In this document: in pieces, positions 38,563 through 50,821 of the stretch | Position numbering within the stretch: the first letter of the stretch is position 1 | How the letters are laid out: every line of letters begins with the position of its first letter | Source: Diprion similis | Lineage: Eukaryota; Arthropoda; Insecta; Hymenoptera; Diprionidae | Direction: 5' to 3' | Length of the DNA: 64,000 nucleotides | NCBI RefSeq assembly: GCF_021155765.1 | Contig: NC_060112.1 | Span: 17,050,001 to 17,114,000 of the forward strand | Position numbers and translations under genes: made by a program | The notes under the pieces: generated by a model | What the model was told of the DNA's origin: nothing | What the model saw: the letters and a program-made list of their open reading frames with translations, nothing else | The model's database searches: none

Positions 38563-39012
38563 TTACTGTAAATTCAACCGTGTGCTTCTATTCGACGCGT
38601 CGATTTCGTCCTCGGACAAGTTTCGTGGGCCAGATTGACCCGAGGCAAATTGAAAGGCTTTATCGGAATTTCGGACGGGCAGGAGACAATCCCCGCAAAA
38701 ATCTTCGTTAATCCTGGAGCGGAGGACGCCCGCGGCGTCGTCGGGGGTCAGAGATCCTGCAGCACCGGAGGACACGTTCTGACCTACAGCCGCGGTGGTG
38801 ACCAATCTTTTATTAAATCTCACCCCGCGTGGCCCTTGCCACTGGCAACGAGCTCGTCGGCTCGTTGATCTTTCCTTTTCCACCCTTGCTTCGGCCCACC
38901 CCATTAAACCGATTTCTGGTGCCCGAGGGCTGGTTTCCACTTCCTTTATTGATGAACGCTTAACGGTGCGTTCACACGTCAGCTCCTGATCGCAGCTACC
39001 CTGGAGGTGCAT
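38563..39012 (-). CDS. Possible single-exon ORF, unknown 149-residue protein
   Basis: This is the longest frame starting at a true ATG besides the EBP2 coding exon (context ATAAATGCACC). The codon pattern is purine-rich at position one. The product is hydrophilic, with basic and acidic stretches (MGWAEARVEKERSTSRRARC; LSEDEIDASNRSTRLNLQ), four or five Cys, and no signal peptide or membrane segment. No family was recognised. There is no nearby AATAAA and no splice evidence, and the local GC richness lengthens chance frames, so it may be fortuitous. Confidence 0.22.
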   Translation of the reverse strand: MHLQGSCDQELTCERTVKRSSIKEVETSPRAPEIGLMGWAEARVEKERSTSRRARCQWQGPRGVRFNKRLVTTAAVGQNVSSGAAGSLTPDDAAGVLRSRINEDFCGDCLLPVRNSDKAFQFASGQSGPRNLSEDEIDASNRSTRLNLQ

Positions 39013-40599
39013 TTATCAATGATCGCCAACTTCGTCTACTGCAGCTAGGGTCACTTCGTACGGCATATTTATAGGGAGTGATATTGAGTCGTGAGCGTCG
39101 GGGATCTTTTCGTCTTGGATCGCACCGTGTAGGCGAACAAATTGTCGGAGCTGAAAACGAGCCGGTAATTGAGACTCGTTGAATTAAATCGTCCTAATTA
39201 ATGCGTCGTCGGGCTCAAGTCGCTTCTGGGCTTTGAACTGGTTCAAGTTTCCTCCGTGACGACGAGAGGATGCTATTATTCCATAGTAGATGGTATATAG
39301 GTATCGAAAAACGCGATAATCCCGGCCCGTTTACTGTCCGTTCCACTTTAGTCTCGCAATTTTACGACCAATCACATTTTACAGTTCCCGGTGCACCATC
39401 CGGGAAATCGTGGAATCTCTTTGGTTTTACATTTTTTTTCCCTCTCTATCTCCTCCGTTTTTCATTCCACTTTAGCTTTCTTTCCTCATTTCATTTATTT
39501 CTTTTCATTCGCACTCACTGCATACATATACACGTCCATACACAGGTATACCGATAGATATACTTATTTTTATTACCTGTGTATAAAATACTCGGATTCT
39601 TGGGTATCCCGAGGACCTTAGAATCGTATAAAATGTAGACACCTCGTCTCGTCATCCTTTTCCACATTACCAATTTCATCATATTGAAACGGTGTATCGG
39701 TTTTACTACTACACTACAGTTTTTATAGATTCAGTAACCTCATCTGTAAAGTTCGTCTGACTTACGATGTTAGTTGAAGAATTAAAGTTCGATGAGCCCT
39801 GTACTACCTTATCGATATTCACTCAGTTCCATTGGTAGTCGAGATGGAAGGCGGAGTGAATTTCGGTTCAAGTGTATCTTGCATTCACCCGAGGGAACTG
39901 CTTCCCCGGGTACGTAATATGAACTATATTCCGTGTTTCACTTTGCCCATACGCAATGAAGAGCGCACAGAGCTGCTCCTCGATATTCGGTTGACATTTG
40001 AAGGGCCTTTGTTTCATCCATTATTCGACGCGGCACGTAGGTGGGAAAGGGATCACCCGCCACCTATTTTTCTAAAATCGAACCCGACGAAACGAACCTC
40101 GACGTAGTCGACTAAAGCTTTTCGTTCGGTACCCAGGGGTTGGTACATGGTCCACCTAACCTACCTCGTGGGAGAGAAATCCGAATCTTGAATTTTTTCC
40201 GAATGAAGAAAGAAAGTCGCAGAGTTGAGATGGGTCGAAAGGATGAGAGGGTTGATGGGTTGTTTTCGGGTCTTCGTACCGAACAGAAGTAAGACTGACC
40301 AAGTATCAAGCCACGGATCACATAATTCGACAGACACGAGCGATGATTGGCAGTGTCGTTTCGGCATTTTCTTCGTCACATCGTCAGTTATCTTCCCTGT
40401 GCCTTATTGCTTTTTGTTTCTTTTATTTGATACAGACTGGCAGTTGAGTCCAGTCATTTTTAATTGAAATTATGCTCCGTGTAACTGCCTTGCTGTGCTC
40501 GTTGGAGGAAAAAAAGTCCGCTTGAAAGAGTCAGAGCGAAGTTCTTTCCGTGAATAAAAATGCAGACACTTGATTCGTTTTTAATAATAGACCATCGCG

Positions 40600-40621
40600 A
40601 AGAGAGAGAGAGAGAGAGAGG
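40600..40621. repeat. (GA)n microsatellite
   Basis: About ten GA units are read directly. Confidence 0.9.
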
Positions 40622-43600
40622 AGATAACCGTTTCACGGTATGTATAGGTATACCAGAAAAATTTACCAGCTTACGAAGGTGGAGCCGATCGATAGGAATA
40701 ACAAAAGAGGAATTATGAAATCTGTAGATTGATCTCTACCTGCCAGGCAAAGAAAAATAAATTGCCTTTTTTCACATCCTAATAATAACAGGCGTGGAAT
40801 TCAGGATGGTTAGAATTCTCAAAAGAAAATAGGTCTTCACAAGCATTTACAGGATTGTGTAAATTACCAGGAATTTACAGAGCGAAAGGGTTCGTATCAC
40901 CCCTTCTAATACCAGCTACAAATTTTTTTACAAGTGGTACTCATTTGTATAGAAACTTTTCGCAGTTCAAGAATAGTACATCATGTAACAACAACAAGAG
41001 AATCAAGTCGAAGATTATTCCTATGTTATCTATAGGGCTTTACTTTTTCAACTCAAATCACATTATTGACTCGAAAAGAAAATAAGAGAAAGTTCAAACA
41101 ACGCATACAAGTAGTGGTGGCGATGTAGGGGGCGAAACACCCCCACATAAAAAATATACCTTTCCAAAATAAAGTGATATTTAAAAAAATCTTTCGAATT
41201 TGAAGAAATTTAGCGAGTCTTGCAGAAGTCGTTAATGACGGTAACGAGCAAATCTTTCGTGAAAATATTAGAGTCGTGAATAGCGATGCGTCGTGCTGTT
41301 CAAAACTGAGGTTAGCAGAACGAACGGTTGACATCTGTGTCTTCTTTCTTTTTGTCCCTTTCTCTCTTTTGGTTTCTCGCTCTCTTCTCAAACGTTATGG
41401 AAATGTTGATAATTATTCACCGTGCTCACTAACTCTCGAGTCCCTATAATAGACGAAGAATCATATTATAGTAAATTAAATAAATTGAATAGCGCGCGCT
41501 TCTCCTTACTTCCTGTTACACATTTCCATCGTATTCACAAAATTAGTCCCACCAAATACCACATACCGAGAGCTAACTAAGCAAGTAAGTGTAATTAAGA
41601 TGTTACAGCGATTCGCGTATAATATGGCCTCATATTCCCGCAAACGTGGGAGAAAAGGGCCAATTTTTTCTCACAGATGAGGAAAAAAAGTTGAGAAAGA
41701 TATGCCACTTTCGTCCCGCTTCTCAAGTCATAAAGTTGACATTATGTTTGAGTCGGAATAAATTAATTTTTTTGGCTTTACCACCCGAGAGTGAGTTCAT
41801 AATTATTTTGTCAATCGAAACTCTGTGTACGTGCAAAACAGTAAGATCTGACGGAGTACACAAATTCACAAACCATAACGTAACAACAAAAAGGCTTTTG
41901 AAAAAAATATTTTGATCAAATAACGCGTAGCAGACGCAAAGAGCAGTTTCTCGACAAAGCATTGCTCCAATACAAAAATTCATCCTACAAGTCCAGCCCT
42001 TGTTATTCACATACAAATTCTACAGTTTGTAACTTGACGCGTTTAAATTTTTTCATACCAAATTACCAGAAGGCAATTTCGTGCCGTGCATCGGAGTGAG
42101 CCAATTTTTCTGTGTAACTCGATCAGCGTGTTGTTCTACAAACAAAAAAAAAAAAAAAATTCATCCGCGACTCATACGATTTTACGTGAAATCTGTCAGT
42201 GAATTCATCGCAAATTTTGCCGGTGAAATCAATATTTTGGGAAATTTTGTACAGTTTAATTTATGGTAGAATCATTATAGGTTTTTAGATAGAAATTAAA
42301 TGAGGTTTAGAGAATTGCGAAATTTTTTTTCCGCAGAAAATGAACTATTTGGCTACTTCTTCAAATAACTACAAGCCCTCGTCCTTGTATGTCGAAAAAT
42401 GCACGCAATAGTTGCTAGTGTTGTGCTCGAAAAGCTTGAGATAAAAATAATAGAGAAAATCGAGATCTCGGACTTCATCCGATTTCGACTCCAGCTGTTA
42501 ATGATGACGAACCTTGATTAATCAAGGGAAGATCCTCTGCAGCCGAGTACCACGCAAGGCGCGTACGGCGCGTGGGTTAAGTGCGTCGACGGGGATCTCA
42601 GTCTAATTATGACGACGTAATGAACCATGGGTTCGTAGGACGTAACGCGCGTAATGTACGCAGGGAAGCCACTTTGCAATGGTGGGTTGGGCGAGAATAT
42701 ATTAGATAAGTTCTGCTCTGTGGTGTGGTATGGTACCGACTAGCGACTACCATCACTCGGCGACCAAGGACGAGTTCAGACAAGACGAAGGGGGCCCCTA
42801 CCCTTGTCACGGGTTTTCTTCGCCCAAACCTCGGCTGGCACCCATGGCAGAGCACCGTCTTCCTGCGGGTTTAAAAGGCCTCCGCCGTCACTTTGTTCAA
42901 CCGGTGACAGATTAAATTGAAGAGGTTGTTCCGATGAAAGTATGCCTAAGTACACGTTGGCTTATTTTCGTCCTGCTCTCTTTTGATCCAGGAAATAAGT
43001 TTCTCTCCACCTACTGTTAACGTGCTTCGTCGAGTCATTCGTTTTTTCGCTACGTATGCGGGAGTAGAGATTAAACTCTTGGGCTGGCGATAAAACTCCA
43101 GTGTGAAAATAGAGAATTTAAAAGATATTCACTTGTTTTTAGCTGTAGAATGAATTTTTCACTTACATTATTTATCCTACTTGTACTTGTAGTAAAAATT
43201 AATTAACAATAAACCAAGACTATTCTGCACTGTATAATAACCTTCGGGCTACAGTAACTTGCGCGTGAAACGCAAAGTCCATTACCTCGATGTGTAACGG
43301 TTCGAATTAAATTTAATATGCATTTTCCTGCCGCCAGAGATTTCTGTGTATAACGCGCCAAAGGCCATCACAGTAACAGATAATGATCCTCATATCTATA
43401 GATGCCTACCAACAGAAGTTTCAAAGTCTGCCTGACCGAGTGCCGGTGGTTTGCCCGGCTTTTCAGCAAGCATCGCGAAAGGTGTTTGTAGAGCCGCTTT
43501 GAACCTCGAATTTCACCGCTCCGTGTAGGGATGTACATAGCATGTCGAAATGAACAGGAATTTTCAAAATTGGACTGAATATCAAAAAGGAAAAACTTCC

Positions 43601-45574
43601 GCGAGTAAAGCTGTTCAGTTGGAGATGGAGGAAGGGTTATATACCTGCTCGGGTTGCACCATACATTCGAAGAACACGTACGACGGTAATCTGCGATGCG
43701 TAGATATATCGTTTTACGCAAAATTAACACCATATACATCCACACGTCCTAACTCAAATGTCCGAGACTAATAGCAGCTCGGAGATGGACCGTCGTGTCT
43801 CGTCCATTAGCAAATGTGTTCCCTGGCAAACGAGACGTAGACGCACGGATTTCTGTATACCTTGGGTTCGTCGTGCAGCCCATTACTGTAGCCATATACC
43901 CACCTCGATACATACCTGGAAGGCTGGTACATAGCCGAAGTAGCGGATATGGTGATGGAAGTTTGAATGTGTCGAAATTTCTGACCATCCTCGGTAGGCA
44001 CACTTTTATACGTACACACACCTACCTGTACACATGAATAACGAATATGCTGCAGCATCTTTGGAAGAGACTTGAATTCTTGAATTGGGGATGCAGTTTT
44101 CCATGCCCACCGTCACGGACGTGCATATTTCAAGACGCGTGTAATGTGCCTGCGCAAGTGTGTAAATACGTCTGCGGTTGTGTGTGTTTAAGGTGAGGTC
44201 GGAGTGCATGATGCAGGTTGGTATATTATGCGTCGTGGCAGAACCTCGTCGCGTTCGAGTGCATACCAAAGTAGCCTATTAAAAGTGAGCCGTGCCAAGG
44301 TGCCAGGGGCGTAAAAGTACCTACGGAATATACGACGGAGCGCCGAACCAGGTTCGTCGAGGAAGCTGAAAGGTGGAGGAGAAGTTTGAAGGTAGGTAGT
44401 AGACTGGCTAGGGGCGAGTGGAAGGGACGGGAAGGAGTCGCTAGTCGGTGGGGCACAATTTAGAGCACTCCTGTGCGCCTTGTTAAGTCACCGTGGGGTT
44501 ACGAGGAGCTGAAGCCACTTTCGAGTGTACCGGTTAGTTTGTTACCGAGTTTAGTTTACCCGCTGAATAAGGTTAAGGGTTTTTTAAAACCTCCCACGCC
44601 GGGGCTATTTTCAAGTGCATTGATCTCCCGGGCGGGACTTAATCTTACGTGTCGGTCACCCGTTTCACTGCACGTATTTCTCTCTTGCTTCTACTTTTCC
44701 GCTGCATTTCGACGGCACGTCGCTCCTTCACGAGGTGGTAGATAATTATAATTATTTCTGCGGACCGACCAGGACTGATGTAACTAAACCGAGATTCGAT
44801 GCCTCTGCCCGATTAAGCTTTCGCCGAAAGGTCCCGCTGGCGATAAGCTCGCTCTGGGTTTCGTACGTTTCGCGTAATATATCCTGCGCTTTGACCCTCT
44901 GTTCCTCTTTCGCTCGAGGATAATTCGTGTAAAACAAACCAGAAGTGACCCGCGGGTGCGTGGACTACCCTAATCGGCTCAACGCCATCGATTGCACGCG
45001 ACCATTCTACCCCTGACATAATTACATACCCTCGGTAATCAAAGTTTGACGTCGATGAGGAGCCTTCGCCTGAACCCAGTTTCGTTTTCTAGCCAGCTCG
45101 TGTATTCCGTATTCAAGTCGTTTTCCGCTCTTATGTTTCACACTTTCTACCTCGATACGTCTTTGTCGAAGGATATTAGTCCGTTACGTCACTCAGGCTT
45201 TTCTCGTCGAGGAGTTATGGGAAGTCGACGCGAAGGACCTTCTATACCCACGTTAAATACATCTGAAATCAGACAAAGGTCGATCTTCTGAAAAAAAATA
45301 TATACCCCGTGTCCGTGTACCCTGTATAATAATATACGTATAAAACGTGCGACGTTAGAACTACGAGGCTTGTGACAGAGGGGCAATACTATCGCGCAAA
45401 GATAATATTTAACGGTCTTGAGGATACGGCTGTGGGTTATTTGGAAAGGAGGAAACCCATTCACTCGCCAATGTTGAACATCAGAGGGATGCGAAGGCAA
45501 TTAGCGGTCAAGCGATCAAACCTTGCCAGAGCAAACACATTGCCGGAAAGAATGAAGATGGAGCTATGGGGACC

Positions 45575-45592
45575 GGGGGGGGGGGGGGGGGG
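45575..45592. repeat. Poly-G run of 18
   Basis: Eighteen consecutive G residues. The length may vary or be misassembled. Confidence 0.9.
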
Positions 45593-47659
45593 TTGATAAA
45601 GCACAACTCTGCGAGGGTTTCACTTGTCCATTTTCTGAATATTGTCTCGTGGTTTTGTACCTCATAAAAACAGCGACCAACCATGGACTCGTGAAAATTT
45701 TAACACATATCGAGTCATATTGTTCAGTAGATGTTTTCACGTGTAGAAAAGCTCTGCTCGAGATCAATTTCATCTGGAGCCGAAGACTTTTGGCTCGCGT
45801 GGTTCAATACGATTTTGATTTATTGCCACGTGAAGAGACACTTCGGTCATGGAAGTGGTCTTGTTTCTTTAGGTAGCAAGAGATCAAGTGAAAGAGGAAA
45901 GTTGAGATGCAAAATTGGAAAAACCAGAACAACCACGTTGTTTCGAATGGACTGATTTGCTAGAGTGAACCGGATCGTAGGCGCACTTCGAATTTAGATT
46001 AACATCGAGGGCTGATGTGTTCCAAACTTTTTTTCAAACTTCCTTCTCTCATTCGGTTTCCGCCGACGAAAGTTTCGGACTCCAGAGGATCGGTACCAGT
46101 CAATGGTGTAACTTTATTCACCCATGACGATCAAGTTTGAGAAATAAAGTTTGGGGAGAGTAAGTACATTTTCTGACCAAGTTCCTATCTCTGACATATC
46201 GGTATCAATTCTTAATCGTGAAGCAGACAAATTTTCAATACATCCTATCTCCCACGAGGTTGCAAGAATTGAAGACCAGTCAGCCTGTCGAGAAGAGCGT
46301 TCTCCTGAAGTTCCAGGGCTTGAAGCAATATTTACTTTGGATATTCCAAGAACCGTGGACTGGTTCGTTGCTTGCGACGAGGTCTTTGTCGTACTCGAAG
46401 TTTGCTTCAAGCGATAGTCTTGAGTGACACGTGAGTTTATAGTTGAAACCGTTAGATGATTAGCCCTGTTTCCGAAGGTCAGGCATAACAACAAACTTTG
46501 CGCCCTCATCGTCAGTCAGAATTCGCCGGTTCAGCTACGCCCTCCTAAATGTTCGTATGCACAAAGCTCGTTGTACAGAGTTGAATATCACTTTGACATG
46601 CGAAATCGCAGTAAGTCGAGGGGGAAACTGGAACATCACTCAGACGGAGGACAGAGTGCATCATTATTAGCACTCGAGCCTAAAGTACACCGTTGTGGAT
46701 TTAGCCCTTCAGCAGAGAGATGCTTTTGCGCACTTAGTGTATCATCGTGGCACGCATTGCTCTCACGCGTTCATTCGGAAGTCCCGCGTGAGCCCCGGAG
46801 TCACATCAGCGAGGGGTTTTATAGGGTGTGACTTCGCTCATTAAAAGCGATTAGCATCGAGTGCAGCCGGCAACCAGGCTCGGTGGGCCGCTCTGTTTCC
46901 CTGCAACCGCTTTTCACTTTGCACTTGGCCAACTCGGTTTCCCGGTTCGCTTTCTCTGGAGTTTCTCATTCCCGGTTATGTCTCTAGCCGAAGCTTCTGC
47001 TACGTGACGGGGCTATTTGAAAAATCCAAAGATCTCACCCGTGATTTCACGATCACTGTGATCCTCGCTCCGTCGGGTTACAGCTTGTATTTTTTGCTCT
47101 TTCTTCACAGACCTTCCGTTCCGGTTTTTTACATCCAAAGAAAGGCGGTGCGAAGGTAAAAGTTGTTATCTTCGTCACCGTAAGTCGAATAACAAAATTC
47201 ACTCCACCATAATTATTACTACCGATGCTTTTGCTTATCTTTGCATTTACAACAGGCATAAGCTAAAATGCGCATCATGGCTGTACCACCAGCTCGTAAA
47301 AATTAAATTTCGAATGTGGAATTATTACGAAATACTTAGTCTGCCGATATTACAAGGGAGCGGGATGTGCGAGCGTTGACATATCTGTCTAAGCAAGAGC
47401 GTAAGCGGTATTCGGTGAATCTACTGACAAATAGAACTGAACGTGTATTGATAAGCGCATCGAGAGATTAGCCGTGGTCCTGTTCGCTCGACTTGCGATT
47501 CATGCCTTTGTAGTGGCTGCTTAGTCGACGTTAAATTCCAGTCTTTGAAAAGGCGGTCAGACTTGTGTTTGGTCCATGAATTTCGCGACAAGCTTCGAGG
47601 CGAGTGATGAAGCCACTATTTACCAATTATATCAAACATGTCTTTGCCTTTTCCCTCAA

Positions 47660-47688
47660 TTTCTCTCTCTCTCTCTCTCTCTCTCTTG
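47660..47688. repeat. (CT)n microsatellite
   Basis: About 13 TC units followed by TTGCTCTCC. Its translation gives an artificial Ser-Leu repeat. Confidence 0.9.
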
Positions 47689-48650
47689 CTCTCCTCTACG
47701 GTATTCACTGGGGAGCTCTAAATGACGACAAGAAAAAAGCCTGTGGTGTCTTTAGTCAGGCCTCTGATGCTTTTCAACGGCAAATGAGAAAAGAGTGTCG
47801 AGCGCGGAGCGCTTCTCGTTTCCCACCCCTCCTGTCGGTTTCCCGCTTTCGCGACTTAACAGTTTACCCGAGGCAATGGCTGATTATGAAAGAACTGAAT
47901 AAAGTTTGTTACGCGAAATTGCCCGCGTCAAACTTTAATCGGAGGTAATCAAAGGATTTGTCGCAATTAAAAATCTTATTCGCTGAAAACAAAGGAACCT
48001 CCGAGGTCTCGCAATTAGTCAATTTAAGGCGGTCGTTTGGGTTTGACCCAGTTTTCATTCTTACTCCCGGGAAATACCATTCGGCTGTAAATATGGCTGA
48101 ATGGATCGGTTTACTCACCGGTGTTGACTAACGACGATGAAACGGAATAAAATATACCTACTCGGGGCTTAAACTTTGTCAGTTATTTATACAGATTTTT
48201 TTTTCACTCAAATACGCGTATAAATGGATTTGTTCGTCTAATGGCTTGAAAGCGTAACGATTCACTTAAAATTTCTGTCCCGAGCCATTGTCGGAGTAAA
48301 AAATGATTTCATACAAAAACCGGTAACAGATGTTAGCCGTCCACCACTCGGCGCGTTGCTGCAGCAACGAGCTAATTCCACTTTTCATAACTTGAGAAAA
48401 ATAAAAAGAAGCATACTGGCAGTGGAGGGTTGAAGCACAGTAAGTATATACAGTACATGCTGTGACCCTTTCTTTTCTTCGAACTTTCATTCAATCACCA
48501 TGCTCGACAAATTTCTCCAGGGGAACGGTGGTCATCGACGCTGCAGGAATGGAGCCTGATTATCGTTATTGTAATCGAGGTTAAATTCGTGGTCTAAGGC
48601 AGCGGTCAGGCCGCGAGGGAACGGAATAGCTGAGATGTTAGTCTTCAGGC

Positions 48651-48698
48651 GGCAAGCCGGGAAGCCGGGAAGCCGGGAAGCAGGGAAGCAGGGAAGCA
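48651..48698. repeat. 8-bp minisatellite, six copies
   Basis: Six tandem octamers (GGCAAGCC, then GGGAAGCC twice, then GGGAAGCA three times). The ordered variants suggest stepwise duplication. Confidence 0.9.
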
Positions 48699-50765
48699 GA
48701 CAGCGTCCGACGTACTAACCCCTGTTCTAATTAAGCTCAGCTAACTTGCGAGTTAGGATTATTACTTGGGGCTCGTAGCGGAAGAAAAGCCGCGTATCTA
48801 TCCGCAGGTCGCTCTGTCTATCTGTCGCCTGGCCTCCAGCCAAGCATGGCTCTCTCCTGTTCTGCGAATCAACCGGGTTGGACGACCTGTTTTTCGCGAA
48901 ACACACCTTATAGTATATCTCGCATTCACCACCCTACAAACGTTCCCAACTCCTGACTTATTATCTGTAGTCGTATACGCTTTGGAATATAATCCAAAAG
49001 CCCGAGTTCAGACCTGCGATGAAACTTGTTCAAAAGTGAATTGAAATTGTCGCATGAACAATCATGAATGACGATCAACTGCTACATTCGTCACGTTTCA
49101 CGTCTTATCTTATAGATAAAAAAAACTTTTGCTGGAAAATATTCCACTCATTGTCCTGGATGTATCTCATTATCTCATTTAATCCTTAATTTTATAGCAA
49201 TTTATACGCAGATAATTTTTGGCAAAACCACGGTTTGTTTTAGTCGCCGCAGGATCAGTACCACTGCATTGAGCAGATTACTTAGAATTCCTAGCCGATT
49301 AAACCAAGAATAGTCGAAAGAAGGCTGAAATTTCACTAAATTTATTCGATTATTATATACCTGTGCCTGAAATCCATGTGAGTGAAACCGCGATCGCAGC
49401 GGCGAAAAAGTTCTGAAATAGCGAGATCGAGCGAAGGGTTTCTTACCCTCCTCAATTTAGCACCATGAAGTACACTTCTCACGTATATCAATTAAGTAAC
49501 AATATAAGTAACGGGGCCATAACATTTCGCACGGGTACGATGTGAAGTGGCGAAGTGATACATCTTTCTCGTCACGTAGTGCTCCGTAGCATTATGATAA
49601 TGTCGAGGATAAGAAGGGCTCTAGAAGGGGGAAACGTGGACATTGAGCGAGGCGTTGTGACGGATGGCAACGCAGACTTGCGGCGTCCGGGATCTCGGCT
49701 CTTCGCCGTGCTAAATTTCGCCAAATCGCTGCGCTGTTGTCCCTCGGAAAACAAACAACGAATGACAATCAGTCGCGCACCAAGCCAGGCCGAGTTTTTT
49801 CTATTTTTCATTTTTATCCTCTTTCAGCAACTAACTCGTCCGCGTTTATTCTTCCATGTTTCTTCGTATTTCCGGGCAAAGGAAAGAGAGCGAGAGGCTG
49901 CGAGGAAACGGAATTTGTGGTCCGGATGACCGGACCTCTCAAGCCAATCTTGGTCTGTGCTGCTAAATGTCAGTTTAACCTTTCTTTTGGACTGACCATG
50001 TTGCGTACAGCTCTCAAGACAGTCGCAAGGTACTCTGATGTGGGTTGAATGTCTGCTCATATCACGCCAAGGGAATGCAGGCTGCGAGCAGAACGTCACG
50101 AGAGGGAAACCGAGATCTCCATTGACCATTAGCACAAAGATAGAAAGCGTGTGGTAAGAGTCGTGATGCGACTTTGGAGAATCACATCTCGGATCTTCCA
50201 TCCGTGTTTACTTTCTTGGCAGCATCTAAAAGCTCTCGCACTGATACGTAGGTTATACCGCGTCTCGCAGCGCCAAAGATCCAATAAAAATCTACTCTCG
50301 ATTGAATTGTGGTCCTTTGTGTATTGTATATGTCTACTACCCTGCAGCGGCAGGGTTATGCGTCTTGCTTCACACTCCTTTCATTCGCAGCCCAAACTCG
50401 GCGCTAAACCTTTACCGTTTTTTGCCTTGGGCTTACGGATTGTGATAAGGTGCTAAAAATGCCTGATCCTGAGCTCTGCGTAACCGGATACAGCTTCGCG
50501 CTTCAGTCGGCAGTCGTTTGACCCTCGCTTTGTTTGACCCCTCGATCACGAATAAATCGTAGTTAAAAAGTTAATGAAAAGTCAATACCCCGTCGAAGGG
50601 GTAAAGTTTCATTAGCCCTTGGGATCTTTGCTGCCCCTCGCGATTCGAGGCACCATCCACCGTTCCGAACTCTCCTCCAAATTCCACCGTGTCCATATCG
50701 AGCGGTGTTCTCTCCGCCCCATCTCTTCCCCTCCACGCCCCAATCCAGATCCCTGCTTCACCCTT

Positions 50766-50821
50766 CCGCGCTCTCTTCCTATTCCTCTTCTTCTTCCTTT
50801 TCCTCTTCCTCTTCCTCTTCC
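50766..50821. repeat. CTTCCT-type polypyrimidine tract
   Basis: A 56-bp almost pure CT stretch with CTCTTC/CTTCCT units and very few purines; it could form triplex DNA. Confidence 0.85.

Larger units (their letters stand above)
39013..46147. other. Gene-poor stretch
   Basis: No gene is recognised. Contains a (GA)n run near 40600 and an A-tract near 42145. Open frames are short, and the longer ones overlap on both strands. Confidence 0.45.

Noticed and set aside
47604..47948. 114-codon + strand frame with a hydrophobic Ser-Leu repeat
   Set aside because: It is kept open by the (CT)n microsatellite; the signal-peptide-like look is an artefact of the repeat.
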